Assembly: GCF_000770925.1 (NCBI RefSeq)
Contig: NZ_JDTK01000012.1
Coordinates: 1-64,000 of the forward strand
From: Bifidobacterium ruminantium DSM 6489
GTDB taxonomy: Bacteria; Actinomycetota; Actinomycetes; Actinomycetales; Bifidobacteriaceae
Reading direction: 5' to 3'
Length of the DNA: 64,000 nucleotides
Made by a program: the position numbers and the translations under genes. Numbering within the stretch: the first letter of the stretch is position 1; every line of letters starts with the position of its first letter. This document shows, piece after piece, positions 18,295-26,234 of the stretch. Under the pieces are notes generated by a model, which searched no databases, was not told where the DNA came from, and was given only the letters and a program-made list of their open reading frames with translations.

Positions 18295-19466
18295 TCATTG
18301 TCCGGTTTGGTTGAGGCGAAGCGCCTCGTCTCGAATGTTCAGCGCGGCGTTCACATCCCGGTCGTGCTTCCGTCCGCAATGTTCGCACACCCATTCGCGT
18401 TCCGACAGCCGCAGCTCCTTGTACTTGTGTCCGCAGTCGTGGCAGAGTTTGGAACTCGGGTAGAACCTGTCCACCCGGATGAGCGTGCGCCCGTACCGTT
18501 CGGCCTTGTATGCGAGCTTGTCCACGAGACCGCTCCACCCGTCGCGGAGTATGGAACGGTTCATCGCGCGTTTGCGCGACTGTCCGTTACGCATGGGCTT
18601 GCCGTTCGCGTCGAGCTTCTTCTTCGCTTTTCGTGTCATGTTCCGCACCATCAGGGTTTCCATGCCGATGAATTGGTTCTCTTCAATCAGCCTGTGAGAT
18701 GTCTGATGTTGGAAGTCTTCACGATAGTGGCGGAGTTTCGCATATGCTTTCGCTACGTTCTGCTTCTGCTTAAGGTAATTGTTTGACCCTTTCCTTCTAT
18801 GGGATAGTTTGCGTTGCCCGCGTTTGACGCGTTCCTCCAAAACCTTCATACGGTTGGGTAGTTGATTTTCTCACCGGTGGATAGTGTGATGAAATCCTTA
18901 ACCCCGGCATCTATGCCGATTTTGCCTTCGACCGGCTTCTTCGGTTGAACGTCCACGTTGAACAGGAGCACCAGATAGTATTTGCCGTTCTCACGTCTCA
19001 CCGTCCAGCTCGACAATGATTCGACCGGATAGCGCAAACGGTCACGTTTGCGGATTCTTACAGAACCAAGCTTCCTTGACAACGGATACCGGTTGCCGTC
19101 CAAACGCCGTATGGGCATACTGTTCCGAAACGATTGGACGTTGTCAATTTTGGAAGCGAAACGTGGACGGTTTTTACCATACTGCGCCTTATGAAAGTAG
19201 GCGGATCGGGCTTTGCGAAAATCCACGATGGCGTTGCTCAACGCGTTCGATGGTATGGGACTGTCCCTCAACCATTCGTTCGCATTCTTCATATCCGTCA
19301 CATTCGGATACGACGGTTTCGGATTGGACTCCTTGTCATACGTGTTGAACGCCCCGACCTGCTGATTGTAGGCGAAACGCCTGTCACCGAAGCAACGCTC
19401 CAACAATAAGGCTTGCGTCTTGGACGGTTTGAACGGGATGCGTTGGGCCGCTTTACGCATGGTCAT
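18295..19466 (-). pseudogene. tnpB: tnpB RNA-guided nuclease gene, split by a frameshift
   Basis: Two frames, 19466-18846 (206 codons) and 18849-18295 (184 codons), together give a full-length TnpB of about 390 residues. The first holds the N-terminal domain and RuvC-I (KIGIDAGVKDF, Asp near residue 185). The second holds RuvC-II (GMETLM), a CxxC...CxxC zinc ribbon (CHDCGHKY, CEHCGRKH) and RuvC-III (DRDVNAALN). The junction INYP / NRMKVLEERV shows the frames meet at a CCCAACC tract near 18855, so one missing base explains the split. All catalytic residues survive. The frames overlap as ATGA, so both halves could still be translated. Confidence 0.85.
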
Positions 19467-19906
19467 CGCTGTTCACGCTCCTTCTCCCGTTGACCGTCGA
19501 TATATTTCGCCACCGCTTGTTCGTTGGTGGCGCCGATGCTTTCCGCGAAATAGCTGGGAGACCATAGGCTCCTTTCGCCTTTCCGACGCCAATACTGGCT
19601 TTTCAGTTCGGGATGCATGGAGAACAGTCTGAGGCTGGACGTGCCTTTCAGCTGTTTGACGATGCTGCTCACGCTGATTTTCGGCGGGGCGGACACGAAC
19701 AGGTGGATGTGGTCGTCCAATCCGACCTCCATGTGGGGGATACGGTAGCCGTGCTCGTCGGCTATCTCCTGGAGGATGGCCTTCAAATCCGAGTCGATTC
19801 CGTTCTTGAGCACCTTGCGACGGTATTTCGTGCACCAGATGATGTGGTAGTTCAGATTATATACCGAAGTCCTACCATGTGTAAACCGTTCATCGCTTGT
19901 GCTCAT
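19463..19906 (-). CDS. tnpA: IS200/IS605 Y1 transposase TnpA
   Basis: 147 residues. The HUH motif appears as DDHIHLF near residues 65-71 and the catalytic tyrosine in AVAKYIDGQ near 134. The enzyme moves the element as single-stranded DNA, cutting at the hairpin ends. Its stop overlaps the tnpB start by four bases. A TACAAT element about 10 bases before the ATG may serve as -10. Intact as far as seen, so it could still mobilise the element. Confidence 0.92.
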   Translation of the reverse strand: MSTSDERFTHGRTSVYNLNYHIIWCTKYRRKVLKNGIDSDLKAILQEIADEHGYRIPHMEVGLDDHIHLFVSAPPKISVSSIVKQLKGTSSLRLFSMHPELKSQYWRRKGERSLWSPSYFAESIGATNEQAVAKYIDGQREKEREQR

Positions 19907-19956
19907 AGGAATAATTGTAGCACATCCACTACCATGTGCATAATCGGGAACGCCCT

Positions 19957-20002
19957 AACCCGGCATTGGAATACCGGGTTTGCGGGCTAAAAAATTCATC
20001 AA
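19957..20002 (+). repeat. Single-arm copy of the repeat at 21025-21092
   Basis: From AACCCGGCATT through GGGCTAAAAAATTCATCAA this 46-base stretch matches the loop and right arm of the inverted repeat at 21048-21092, with only a few differences. Here the left arm is absent or eroded, leaving a 7-bp stem. It lies just outside the left end of the IS element. The two copies bracket the YdcF-like gene. Confidence 0.75.
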
Positions 20003-20155
20003 AAAAAACAAAACGCCATCTTCCGGAAAAATGCGAAGGAATCGTCTACATCGTACGCAACGCATCGATCGGTCCCGCCTTTTCGTTTACTCTTGGACAG
20101 GGATTGAATGGTGGACTTTACAGGACATGGGCATGCGCGTTAAGAGGTTGTTGGC

Positions 20156-20908
20156 ATGAAAACGATGGGGCGACGATTGGGAATCCTACTATGCGTTGCA
20201 TTGGCCCTACTGTCGGCGTTCTATGCGTTCGCCGTGATGAAGGCCCGATCCGGCACCGGTTTCTGGATGGTCTGGCTGGCCATCGCCGCCTGCCTCATCC
20301 TACTCGCAATCGGCATCGCAGCCGACTGGTGGTCCAACTTCCCCCGTCTCGTCCAAGACATCATCGTTTCCCTAGTCTTCATCGCACTCGTAGTATTCGG
20401 CACAGTAGAAGGCTGCGTCATCAGCAGAATGACCGAACAGGCCAGCACCGACCTCGACTACGTGGTAGTACTCGGCGCCCAGGTGCGCGCGTCCGGTCCG
20501 AGCAAGGTGCTGCGCTATCGGCTCGACACGGCAATCGAATATCTCAATGAGAATCCGAAAACCATCTGCATCGTCTCCGGCGGCCGAGGCGTGAACGAGC
20601 CGTTCCCGGAGGCCCAGGGCATGGCCGACTATCTTGAGGAGCACGGCATCGAGAAAGACCGCATCCTCAAGGAGACGAAGTCACGAACCACCCAGGAGAA
20701 CATCTCGAACAGCAGCGGCCTGATCACGAAACCCAACGCCGAGGTCGGCATCATCACCAACGATTTCCATATGTTCCGCGCGCTGCAGATCGCGCACAAA
20801 AACGGCCTCGTGGAGGCGCAGGGCATCGCGGCCGGCTCTCCCCGCGACATGCTGGCGAACAACATGCTCCGCGAATTCTTCGCCGAAATCAAATTCCTGT
20901 TCTCATAA
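20156..20908 (+). CDS. SanA/YdcF-family (DUF218) membrane protein
   Basis: 250 residues. Three hydrophobic helices occupy about residues 8-27, 36-59 and 66-85. The DUF218 domain follows: DYVVVLGAQVRASGPSKVL near residue 100, then CIVSGGRG, the TKSRTTQEN segment and ITNDFHMFRA. Members (SanA, ElyC, YdcF) are linked to envelope integrity; the reaction is unknown. It stands alone, flanked by the two copies of the repeat. Confidence 0.85.
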   Translation: MKTMGRRLGILLCVALALLSAFYAFAVMKARSGTGFWMVWLAIAACLILLAIGIAADWWSNFPRLVQDIIVSLVFIALVVFGTVEGCVISRMTEQASTDLDYVVVLGAQVRASGPSKVLRYRLDTAIEYLNENPKTICIVSGGRGVNEPFPEAQGMADYLEEHGIEKDRILKETKSRTTQENISNSSGLITKPNAEVGIITNDFHMFRALQIAHKNGLVEAQGIAAGSPRDMLANNMLREFFAEIKFLFS

Positions 20909-21024
20909 ACGGACGAGTTCCATCGGGAATCCGCCGACGACGAAAAGCGATTCCGCAACGCCAGCTCCGCTGATTTCAGATGGCATAGTCTCTTCCGCAG
21001 TTACAAAAACCGGGTATGGAAACG

Positions 21025-21092
21025 CTTGATGATTTTTTAGCCCGCAAACCCGGCATTGAAATACCGGGTTTGCGGGCTAAAAAATCATCAAG
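21025..21092. repeat. Perfect 29-bp inverted repeat with 10-base loop
   Basis: Left arm 21025-21053 and right arm 21064-21092 are exact reverse complements (cores AGCCCGCAAACCCGG and CCGGGTTTGCGGGCT), with loop CATTGAAATA. RNA from either strand would fold into a very stable hairpin with an internal A6/T6 run, which could act as a bidirectional terminator. The right arm with loop recurs at 19957. It abuts the 5' edge of the GH91 pseudogene. Confidence 0.9.
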
Positions 21093-21803
21093 GGCTCGGC
21101 GAACAACGGATTCGGTATCGACGCACAGACCGACAACAACCGTGTCTCCATTGAGAACATGGCGTTCAACAATGTCGGCGTGGCCATCAGACTCAAGGGT
21201 GCTGACGCGGCACGCATCAGCGGATCGTGGATCGCCTAAACCGCTTTCGGCATCGAATTGACCGGCGCATCGAGGGCGACGGCCACGGATTCGTGTCCTC
21301 CAGCATCCGCTACAACATGGCCGATGACCATTGGCCCGACCTGCACGAGGTATGGCCGGGAGGCAGCCGCGTCATGGCCGCCCATGCAGGAGCACGACAA
21401 CGGCCTGGACGATGACTATGGGCTCGTGCACGTGGAGGGAACGCGCAACACGGTCGTCGCAAACCACGTGTCCGAGGTCATCGACCCGGAGCATCTCAGG
21501 CCGGCGGGCGCGCGGCCGGTCGTGGTGCGCGTCGCGGACGGGTCGGGCAACTACATCGCCGCGAACCACGTGGTCGCGATGACGGAGTCCGCGGCGATCG
21601 GGGACGACGCGGCGGACTCGTGCTTCGGCGCGCAGGTCGACGCGATGCTCGCGACCGAGCGTGCCGTGCCGTTGGACATGGTCGCGGTCAAAGTGGATCC
21701 GTCGTCCACGGGCAACGTGGTGTTGGACACCGCGACCGACGCGCAGGCCGACCTAGACCGTAGCGTGAACGTGTTCCGCCCAATCCCCGCCATAGGCGCG
21801 TAA
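21093..21803 (+). pseudogene. Scrambled remnant of a GH91 inulin fructotransferase
   Basis: Three coding blocks in different frames look like pieces of DFA-forming inulin fructotransferase, a beta-helix enzyme that depolymerises inulin. Block 1 (21093-21265) has NNGFGIDAQTDNNRVSIENM and an in-frame TAA at 21237. Block 2 (about 21266-21385) reads IEGDGHGFVSSSIRYN and EVWPGGSRVMA. Block 3 (about 21387-21803) reads NGLDDDYGLVHVEGTRNTVV to DRSVNVFRPIP. In the family as I remember it, block 2 belongs before block 1, so the gene is rearranged as well as frameshifted. No start codon or signal peptide is left. The family assignment is from memory of GH91 sequences. Confidence 0.65.
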
Positions 21804-21815
21804 AAAAGAATCGTC

Positions 21816-21902
21816 TTTCGCTGCTTCCGCCAAGACGGAGGCAGCGAAATCCCTAGCGCCGACACGTCGGGCGAACGCCGAGGCCTCCGCGCTAGGGATT
21901 TC
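21816..21902. terminator. Two overlapping hairpins downstream of the exonuclease gene
   Basis: Hairpin A pairs TTTCGCTGC (21816-21824) with GCAGCGAAA (21841-21849), extended by TTCCG/CGGAG. Hairpin B pairs GAAATCCCTAGCGC (21846-21859) with GCGCTAGGGATTTC (21889-21902). They share GAAA, so the full stems exclude each other. The site is just beyond the stop of the minus-strand exonuclease gene and the end of the GH91 remnant, so terminator function is likely. Confidence 0.55.
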
Positions 21903-21908
21903 ACAACA

Positions 21909-22547
21909 TCACCAGGTCATGGCATTACCGTCAACGTGCGAGCTTCGCGGCAGCCATTCCTTCTTCGGCAATGAGGAGAACGTTGGCCATTGCTCCGCGG
22001 CGTCAGCGGCCGATTCGAGACGGCGTTTGAAGCCCGGCCATTCAGGATCGGATTCGATCAGCCGTCCAAGCAATATAGCCGTGGCATGGGCGTCGCTCAG
22101 CGCGCTGTGCGCATCCTCGTTCGCGATGCCGAAGTATTCGCAGCAATCGGAGAGTTTGCCACGGCCGATCAGTGAGCGGGACAGTTTCATCGTGCACAGC
22201 ATGGTGCTTTGGTCGACGGGTATCGAGGCGCCCATACGGGAATATTCGGCGAGCAGGAACCTTGAATCGAACGACACGTTGTGCGCCACGAATACGCGTC
22301 CGGCCAGCAGGTCGCGCAGTTCATGCGCAATACCTTCGAAGTCCGGTGCATGCAATAGTTCCCGTGCGGTGATGTGATGCACCCATGAGGCGCCGACGCT
22401 GCGATCGACATGGATCAGCGTCTCATGTTCGTCCTCAAGCGTGCCGTCCGGCGACACGTGAACCAGGCCTATCTCGATGGCCCGGTCGCCTTTCGCGGGG
22501 CTTAGTCCCGTGGTTTCGAAATCGACGACCGCATATCCCCGATCCAT
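21909..22547 (-). CDS. DnaQ-like 3'-5' exonuclease (DEDDh)
   Basis: 212 residues from ATG 22547, preceded by GGGAGAGCATGTG; upstream in-frame ATGs at 22562 and 22616 are less well placed. The exonuclease motifs are ExoI DFETTG, ExoII HNVSFDSRF and ExoIII HSALSDAHA with the histidine of the DEDDh class. It matches stand-alone proofreading-type exonucleases that trim 3' ends; there is no polymerase or BRCT domain. Its own transcript should end at the hairpins 21816-21902. Confidence 0.85.
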   Translation of the reverse strand: MDRGYAVVDFETTGLSPAKGDRAIEIGLVHVSPDGTLEDEHETLIHVDRSVGASWVHHITARELLHAPDFEGIAHELRDLLAGRVFVAHNVSFDSRFLLAEYSRMGASIPVDQSTMLCTMKLSRSLIGRGKLSDCCEYFGIANEDAHSALSDAHATAILLGRLIESDPEWPGFKRRLESAADAAEQWPTFSSLPKKEWLPRSSHVDGNAMTW

Positions 22548-22640
22548 CACATGCTCTCCCATCCATAGAAGCCGTTGGAATCCAACGTTCCCGGATTTCC
22601 AACGGCCATATTCCAACAGCGTTGTTCCTGCGAAAGAAAA

Positions 22641-22670
22641 AGGCCGGAACCCACTTGGGGATTCCGGCCC
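22641..22670 (-). terminator. Rho-independent terminator of tig
   Basis: Stem GGCCGGAA / TTCCGGCC (22642-22649 with 22662-22669) followed on the minus strand by a run of five T. It lies about 40 bases past the trigger factor stop. Confidence 0.85.
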
Positions 22671-22708
22671 ACGCGTATTCAGCGCTTCAGCCTATCGGCT
22701 TTCGCGAT

Positions 22709-24079
22709 TCACTCGGCTTCCTTGTCGGCTGCGAGCTCATCGGCCACGGCTGCGGCCGCGGAAGCGGCTTCGACGCTTTCGGACTCTTCGTCCTCAGCGG
22801 CTTCGCCAAGGAAGGCGCTCAGATCCAGGGTCTCGCCTTCGGACTTGAAGGTCACGGCGCGCATGCCGGAGAGCAGGCCCTTGGAACGGCCGACTTCCTG
22901 CACCGCGGAGCCGATCTGGCCGTTGCGGATGATGGCCTGGATGAAGGCGTTCGGATCCATGCCGTACTGCTGGGCGATGGAGGCGAGGAAGTTGAACACT
23001 TCGCCCTGGGAGACCTTGACGTCCATGGTCTCGGCGAGCACGTCGAGCACCATCTGGTCGCGCAGTTCCTTCTCCACGGTTTCTTCGGCTTCGGCCTTCT
23101 GCTCCTTGGTGGCCTTGGACGGATCCGCGGTCACGTTCTTGAGCTGCTGCTCGACCATTTCGGCCTTGACGCCCTTCGGCACCGGAATCTCGAGGCCTTC
23201 CTCGAGCTTGGCGATGAACGCGTCACGGGCGGCGGTGGCCTGACGGCCTTCGGCGTCCTGAGCGGCGACCTTCTTCAGGTCTTCCTTCAGCTCGTCGAGG
23301 GTGTCGAACTCAGAGGCTTCGGAAGCGAAGTCATCGTCGAGTTCCGGCAGTTCCTCGGCCTTGACGGAGTTGACCTTGACCTTAATCTGGGCCTTCTCGC
23401 CTTCATGCTTGCCAGCTTCGAGAGTGCCTTCGAAGGTGGTTTCCTCACCGGCGGACAGGCCTTCGAGGGCCTCGTCCAGACCGTCGAGCATGGTGCCGGA
23501 GCCGAGCTCGTAGCTCACGCCTTCCTGGGAGTCCACGCTCTCGCCGTCGATTTCGGCGTTGAGGTCGATGTTGGCGTAGTCGCCCTTGGCGGCCGGACGG
23601 TCGACGCTCACGAGAGTGCCGAAACGCTGGCGCAGGGCTTCCAGACGGTTGTTGATGTCTTCATCGGTGACTTCAGCCTTGGCGACCTCGATCTCCATGC
23701 CGTCAAGAGCCGGCAGTTCGATGTCCGGACGACGCTCGACGGTGGCGACGAACTTCAGCTTGGTCTCATCCTTGGCGGATTCCGGCACTTCCTGAACATC
23801 GATCTCCGGCTGGGCCATCGGGTGGATCTTCTTGGTTTCGAGAGCCTTGGAATACAGCTCCGGCACACCGTTGTTCACAGCCTCGCCGGCGACGGCGCCG
23901 AAGCCGATGCGCTGGTCGATAATCTTGCCGGGCACATGACCCTTGCGGAAGCCAGGCACGTTGACCTGCTTGCCGATTTCCTTGCGAGCCTCGTCGAGAT
24001 ACGGGTTGAATTCCTCCGGGTCGACGGTGATGGTGAGCTTCACCTTGGTCGGCTCAAGATTCCTGACGCTGATTTTCAC
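22709..24079 (-). CDS. tig: Trigger factor (ribosome-associated chaperone)
   Basis: 456 residues. Trigger factor binds the ribosome near the exit tunnel and shields nascent chains; it also has prolyl isomerase activity. The N-terminal ribosome-binding domain contains the signature GFRKGHVPG near residues 43-51. The FKBP-type domain spans about 160-240 (GDYANIDLNAEIDG, GSGTMLDGLDEAL). The helical substrate domain follows, and the tail is very acidic (EAAEDEESESVEAASAAAA), a feature of actinobacterial forms. Monocistronic, with a terminator immediately downstream and RNase D upstream. Confidence 0.97.
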   Translation of the reverse strand: MKISVRNLEPTKVKLTITVDPEEFNPYLDEARKEIGKQVNVPGFRKGHVPGKIIDQRIGFGAVAGEAVNNGVPELYSKALETKKIHPMAQPEIDVQEVPESAKDETKLKFVATVERRPDIELPALDGMEIEVAKAEVTDEDINNRLEALRQRFGTLVSVDRPAAKGDYANIDLNAEIDGESVDSQEGVSYELGSGTMLDGLDEALEGLSAGEETTFEGTLEAGKHEGEKAQIKVKVNSVKAEELPELDDDFASEASEFDTLDELKEDLKKVAAQDAEGRQATAARDAFIAKLEEGLEIPVPKGVKAEMVEQQLKNVTADPSKATKEQKAEAEETVEKELRDQMVLDVLAETMDVKVSQGEVFNFLASIAQQYGMDPNAFIQAIIRNGQIGSAVQEVGRSKGLLSGMRAVTFKSEGETLDLSAFLGEAAEDEESESVEAASAAAAVADELAADKEAE

Positions 24080-24132
24080 GCTTGCGCTCCTGAAACAATA
24101 CGGTTCTTCATTGTTCTGCCGTTAGGCAACCT

Positions 24133-25425
24133 CTACATGATAGCGCGACTTACGGACTCTGCGACAAGGGCGACCTGCCAGTCGCGCGCGCCCTGCTCCG
24201 TAAGGAACTGTGCCACATCGCGCTTTCGCGGTTCGTCCGTCCAGCACAGGTTGCGCAGATACTGCGGTTTGATGATGATCTCCACTGGCGTGCGTGTGTC
24301 TTCAGCTATCTGCGAAACCACCTTGCGCGCCTTGTTGAGCACCTTCAGACGTTCCGGATAGCGTTCCTTCCACGCGCGGATGGATTTTGGAGCCGACGAC
24401 TGCGGTTCGTGCCGACGGCCGACGGCGCTGTCCGTCTCCGGCCATTCGCTTGGCGGCAGAGCAAGCGCCTCCTGGATGACGTGTTTCCACATGCTCGGTT
24501 TGATTTTGCGTTGGATCGGCGCGTAGCGTTCGAACATCTTGTCCTGTTCGGAATCGGTGTGCATGCGGACGCGTTCGTTGATGGACCGGATCGCGCGGAA
24601 CTGCGCCGCGTTGTGCGGCTTGCGTTTGGCCACTTCGATGATGGTGCTGTCGGCGAGCAGCAGCGATGGCGCGATGTCGTATTCGCGAGCGAGTTCGTCT
24701 CGTCTGGTCCACAGCGCCCTGACGATGGCCAGCGCCTGACGGTCGCGCATGACTTCGTTGATATGCGAGACGTGCATCCATGGGATCGGATGCTCCTTGC
24801 GCGGTCCCAGGCCTTCTTTGAGCGCGTATTCGAACTCCTCGCGGGCCCATTCCAGCTTGCCCTGGCGTTTGAGCTCGGCACGCATCTTCGTCTCAAGCTC
24901 GATGAGCAGTTCGACGTCCAGTGCGGCGTAGTTGCGCCAATCGCGGGGCAACGGGCGATACGACCAGTCCGCCGCGGAATGCTCTTTGGCGAGGGTCAAT
25001 CCCAGGAAATGCTCGGTGACTGCGGCGAGACCGAATCGTTTCAGTCCCAGCAGACGCGCCGCGATTTCGGTGTCGAACAGGCGCTGCGGTCTCATGCCGA
25101 GGTCCGCGAATCCCGGAAGGTCCTGCAGGGAGTCGTGCAGGATCCATACCGCGTCGCCGACCGCGCGGTTGAAATCGTTCCAATCGGCTCCCGCGGCCGC
25201 AAGCGCCTGGGGGTCGAGCAGTCCTATGCCGGCGCCGTCGCGTTTGAACTGCACCAGCCAGTCCTCGTGACCGTATCGGAATCCCGATGCGCGTTCCGCG
25301 TCCGCCGCGAGGGAGCCGTGGGAGGAAGCCAAAGCACTGCAGTATTCGCGGAACGCGGGCAGTGTGTCGATCACATCAGGCACGCCTTCACGTGGTTCCG
25401 ACTGCAGCTTTGGCTCATCGATCAA
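24133..25425 (-). CDS. rnd: Ribonuclease D (HRDC domain)
   Basis: 430 residues starting at TTG 25425, with a GAGGAGG site nine to ten bases upstream; it overlaps the end of the DUF3000 gene by 11 bases. The exonuclease domain occupies the first ~210 residues (LLDPQAL, LFDTEIAARLLGL, WSYRPLPRDWRNYAALDVELL) and an HRDC domain follows at about 225-310. RNase D trims 3' ends of structured RNAs such as tRNA. The first DEDD motif appears as DAER in place of the usual DTE, worth checking for activity. The DUF3000-RNase D pairing is characteristic of actinobacteria. Confidence 0.88.
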   Translation of the reverse strand: MIDEPKLQSEPREGVPDVIDTLPAFREYCSALASSHGSLAADAERASGFRYGHEDWLVQFKRDGAGIGLLDPQALAAAGADWNDFNRAVGDAVWILHDSLQDLPGFADLGMRPQRLFDTEIAARLLGLKRFGLAAVTEHFLGLTLAKEHSAADWSYRPLPRDWRNYAALDVELLIELETKMRAELKRQGKLEWAREEFEYALKEGLGPRKEHPIPWMHVSHINEVMRDRQALAIVRALWTRRDELAREYDIAPSLLLADSTIIEVAKRKPHNAAQFRAIRSINERVRMHTDSEQDKMFERYAPIQRKIKPSMWKHVIQEALALPPSEWPETDSAVGRRHEPQSSAPKSIRAWKERYPERLKVLNKARKVVSQIAEDTRTPVEIIIKPQYLRNLCWTDEPRKRDVAQFLTEQGARDWQVALVAESVSRAIM

Positions 25426-26050
25426 CGGAAACGTCCTCCTCGGATTGTGTCATGGATCGGAGGAATGCCGCCCACCGTCCGACTTGGGAGCCGGCGTCGA
25501 GACCTCCATCGGCATAGTCTAATGGAGTCCAAGACACGCGGACCTCGCATCCCGCCATCGGAGCGTCCGGATCGTGTCCGAAGGCCGTGTTGTGTGCGAC
25601 GGTGACGGTTCCCGACACGTGTTCGGAATCGTCCGGATCAAGGAACCGCATCATCGACTCCCAATACATGCCGGGTTCCATGCGTTTGCTCTCCTTTTCC
25701 GGCATCGGCAGGGAGGCGAAGGCCACGCATCGCCAGTGCGAATGCCAGTCTTCCTGGAATTTGAGCGAATACAGCACCATGATCCAGCCGGACGGGCATC
25801 CGTCGTCGCATTCCAGTTCGACGCCGATGCCGAAATTCGCCATGGAATTCGGCACCGGAATCTCGTGGTATGCCATGCCTTGCAGCCGTGGCATGCGTTC
25901 CACGGAAAGCACGGCGTCCCAGACCCTGTCGGGAACGCCGTGCGGGCGGAAAAGTGTGGAGTGCCGGGCATCATCGTCCATGCATGGCCCCTTGTCATCG
26001 TCGTACGCCACGTCGCGTACACCTTGAGGAAAATCGAAAATGTCTGCCAT
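25415..26050 (-). CDS. DUF3000 family protein
   Basis: 211 residues with the DUF3000 pattern: LSVERMPRLQGMAYHEIPVP, a hydrophilic mid-part and a C-terminal EVRVSWTPLDYADGGLDAG. The function is unknown. In actinobacteria this family is regularly found just before RNase D, as here, with an 11-base overlap that suggests coupled translation. No ribosome site stands out before the ATG, and the transcript may start very close to it. Confidence 0.85.
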   Translation of the reverse strand: MADIFDFPQGVRDVAYDDDKGPCMDDDARHSTLFRPHGVPDRVWDAVLSVERMPRLQGMAYHEIPVPNSMANFGIGVELECDDGCPSGWIMVLYSLKFQEDWHSHWRCVAFASLPMPEKESKRMEPGMYWESMMRFLDPDDSEHVSGTVTVAHNTAFGHDPDAPMAGCEVRVSWTPLDYADGGLDAGSQVGRWAAFLRSMTQSEEDVSVDR

Positions 26051-26141
26051 AGTCCAAGACTACGCCAGTGCGCCTTGTTTTGTCGTATTTCACGCCATTT
26101 CGCCACGCGTCGAATGTGAAGATTTTCCTCATCGTGATAGA

Positions 26142-26188
26142 AACGCCGGAACCGCGCCGCCAAATTGGCATGACGCGGTTCCGGCGTT
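26142..26188 (-). terminator. Strong hairpin after pflA
   Basis: Arms AACGCCGGAACCGCG (26142-26156) and CGCGGTTCCGGCGTT (26174-26188) are exact complements, 47 bases past the pflA stop. A short T-rich tract follows on the minus strand and CCTTTT on the plus strand. Confidence 0.7.
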
Positions 26189-26234
26189 CCTTTTCGCATG
26201 CGAATTCGTATGCGAAACTCCGACCGGAGGGGAA

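Larger units (their letters stand above)
18160..19943 (-). mobile_element. IS200/IS605-family element, tnpA plus split tnpB
   Basis: A minus-strand tnpA (19463-19906) overlaps a tnpB (18295-19466). The right end is marked by a hairpin with 10-bp arms CCCGTGGTTT/GAAACCACGGG-type at 18168-18187, ending in GTGTCAA at 18160. The left end has a small hairpin, arms GCACAT/ATGTGC, around 19918-19940. The left boundary is estimated within about 10 bases. The element lies between the YkoE-like gene and a repeat copy at 19957. As in this family there are no terminal inverted repeats and no target duplication to see. Confidence 0.85.

Noticed and set aside
22385-24361. 658-codon plus-strand open frame
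   Set aside because: It is antisense to the trigger factor and exonuclease genes; its codon pattern and Leu/Gly-rich content reflect the opposite strand.
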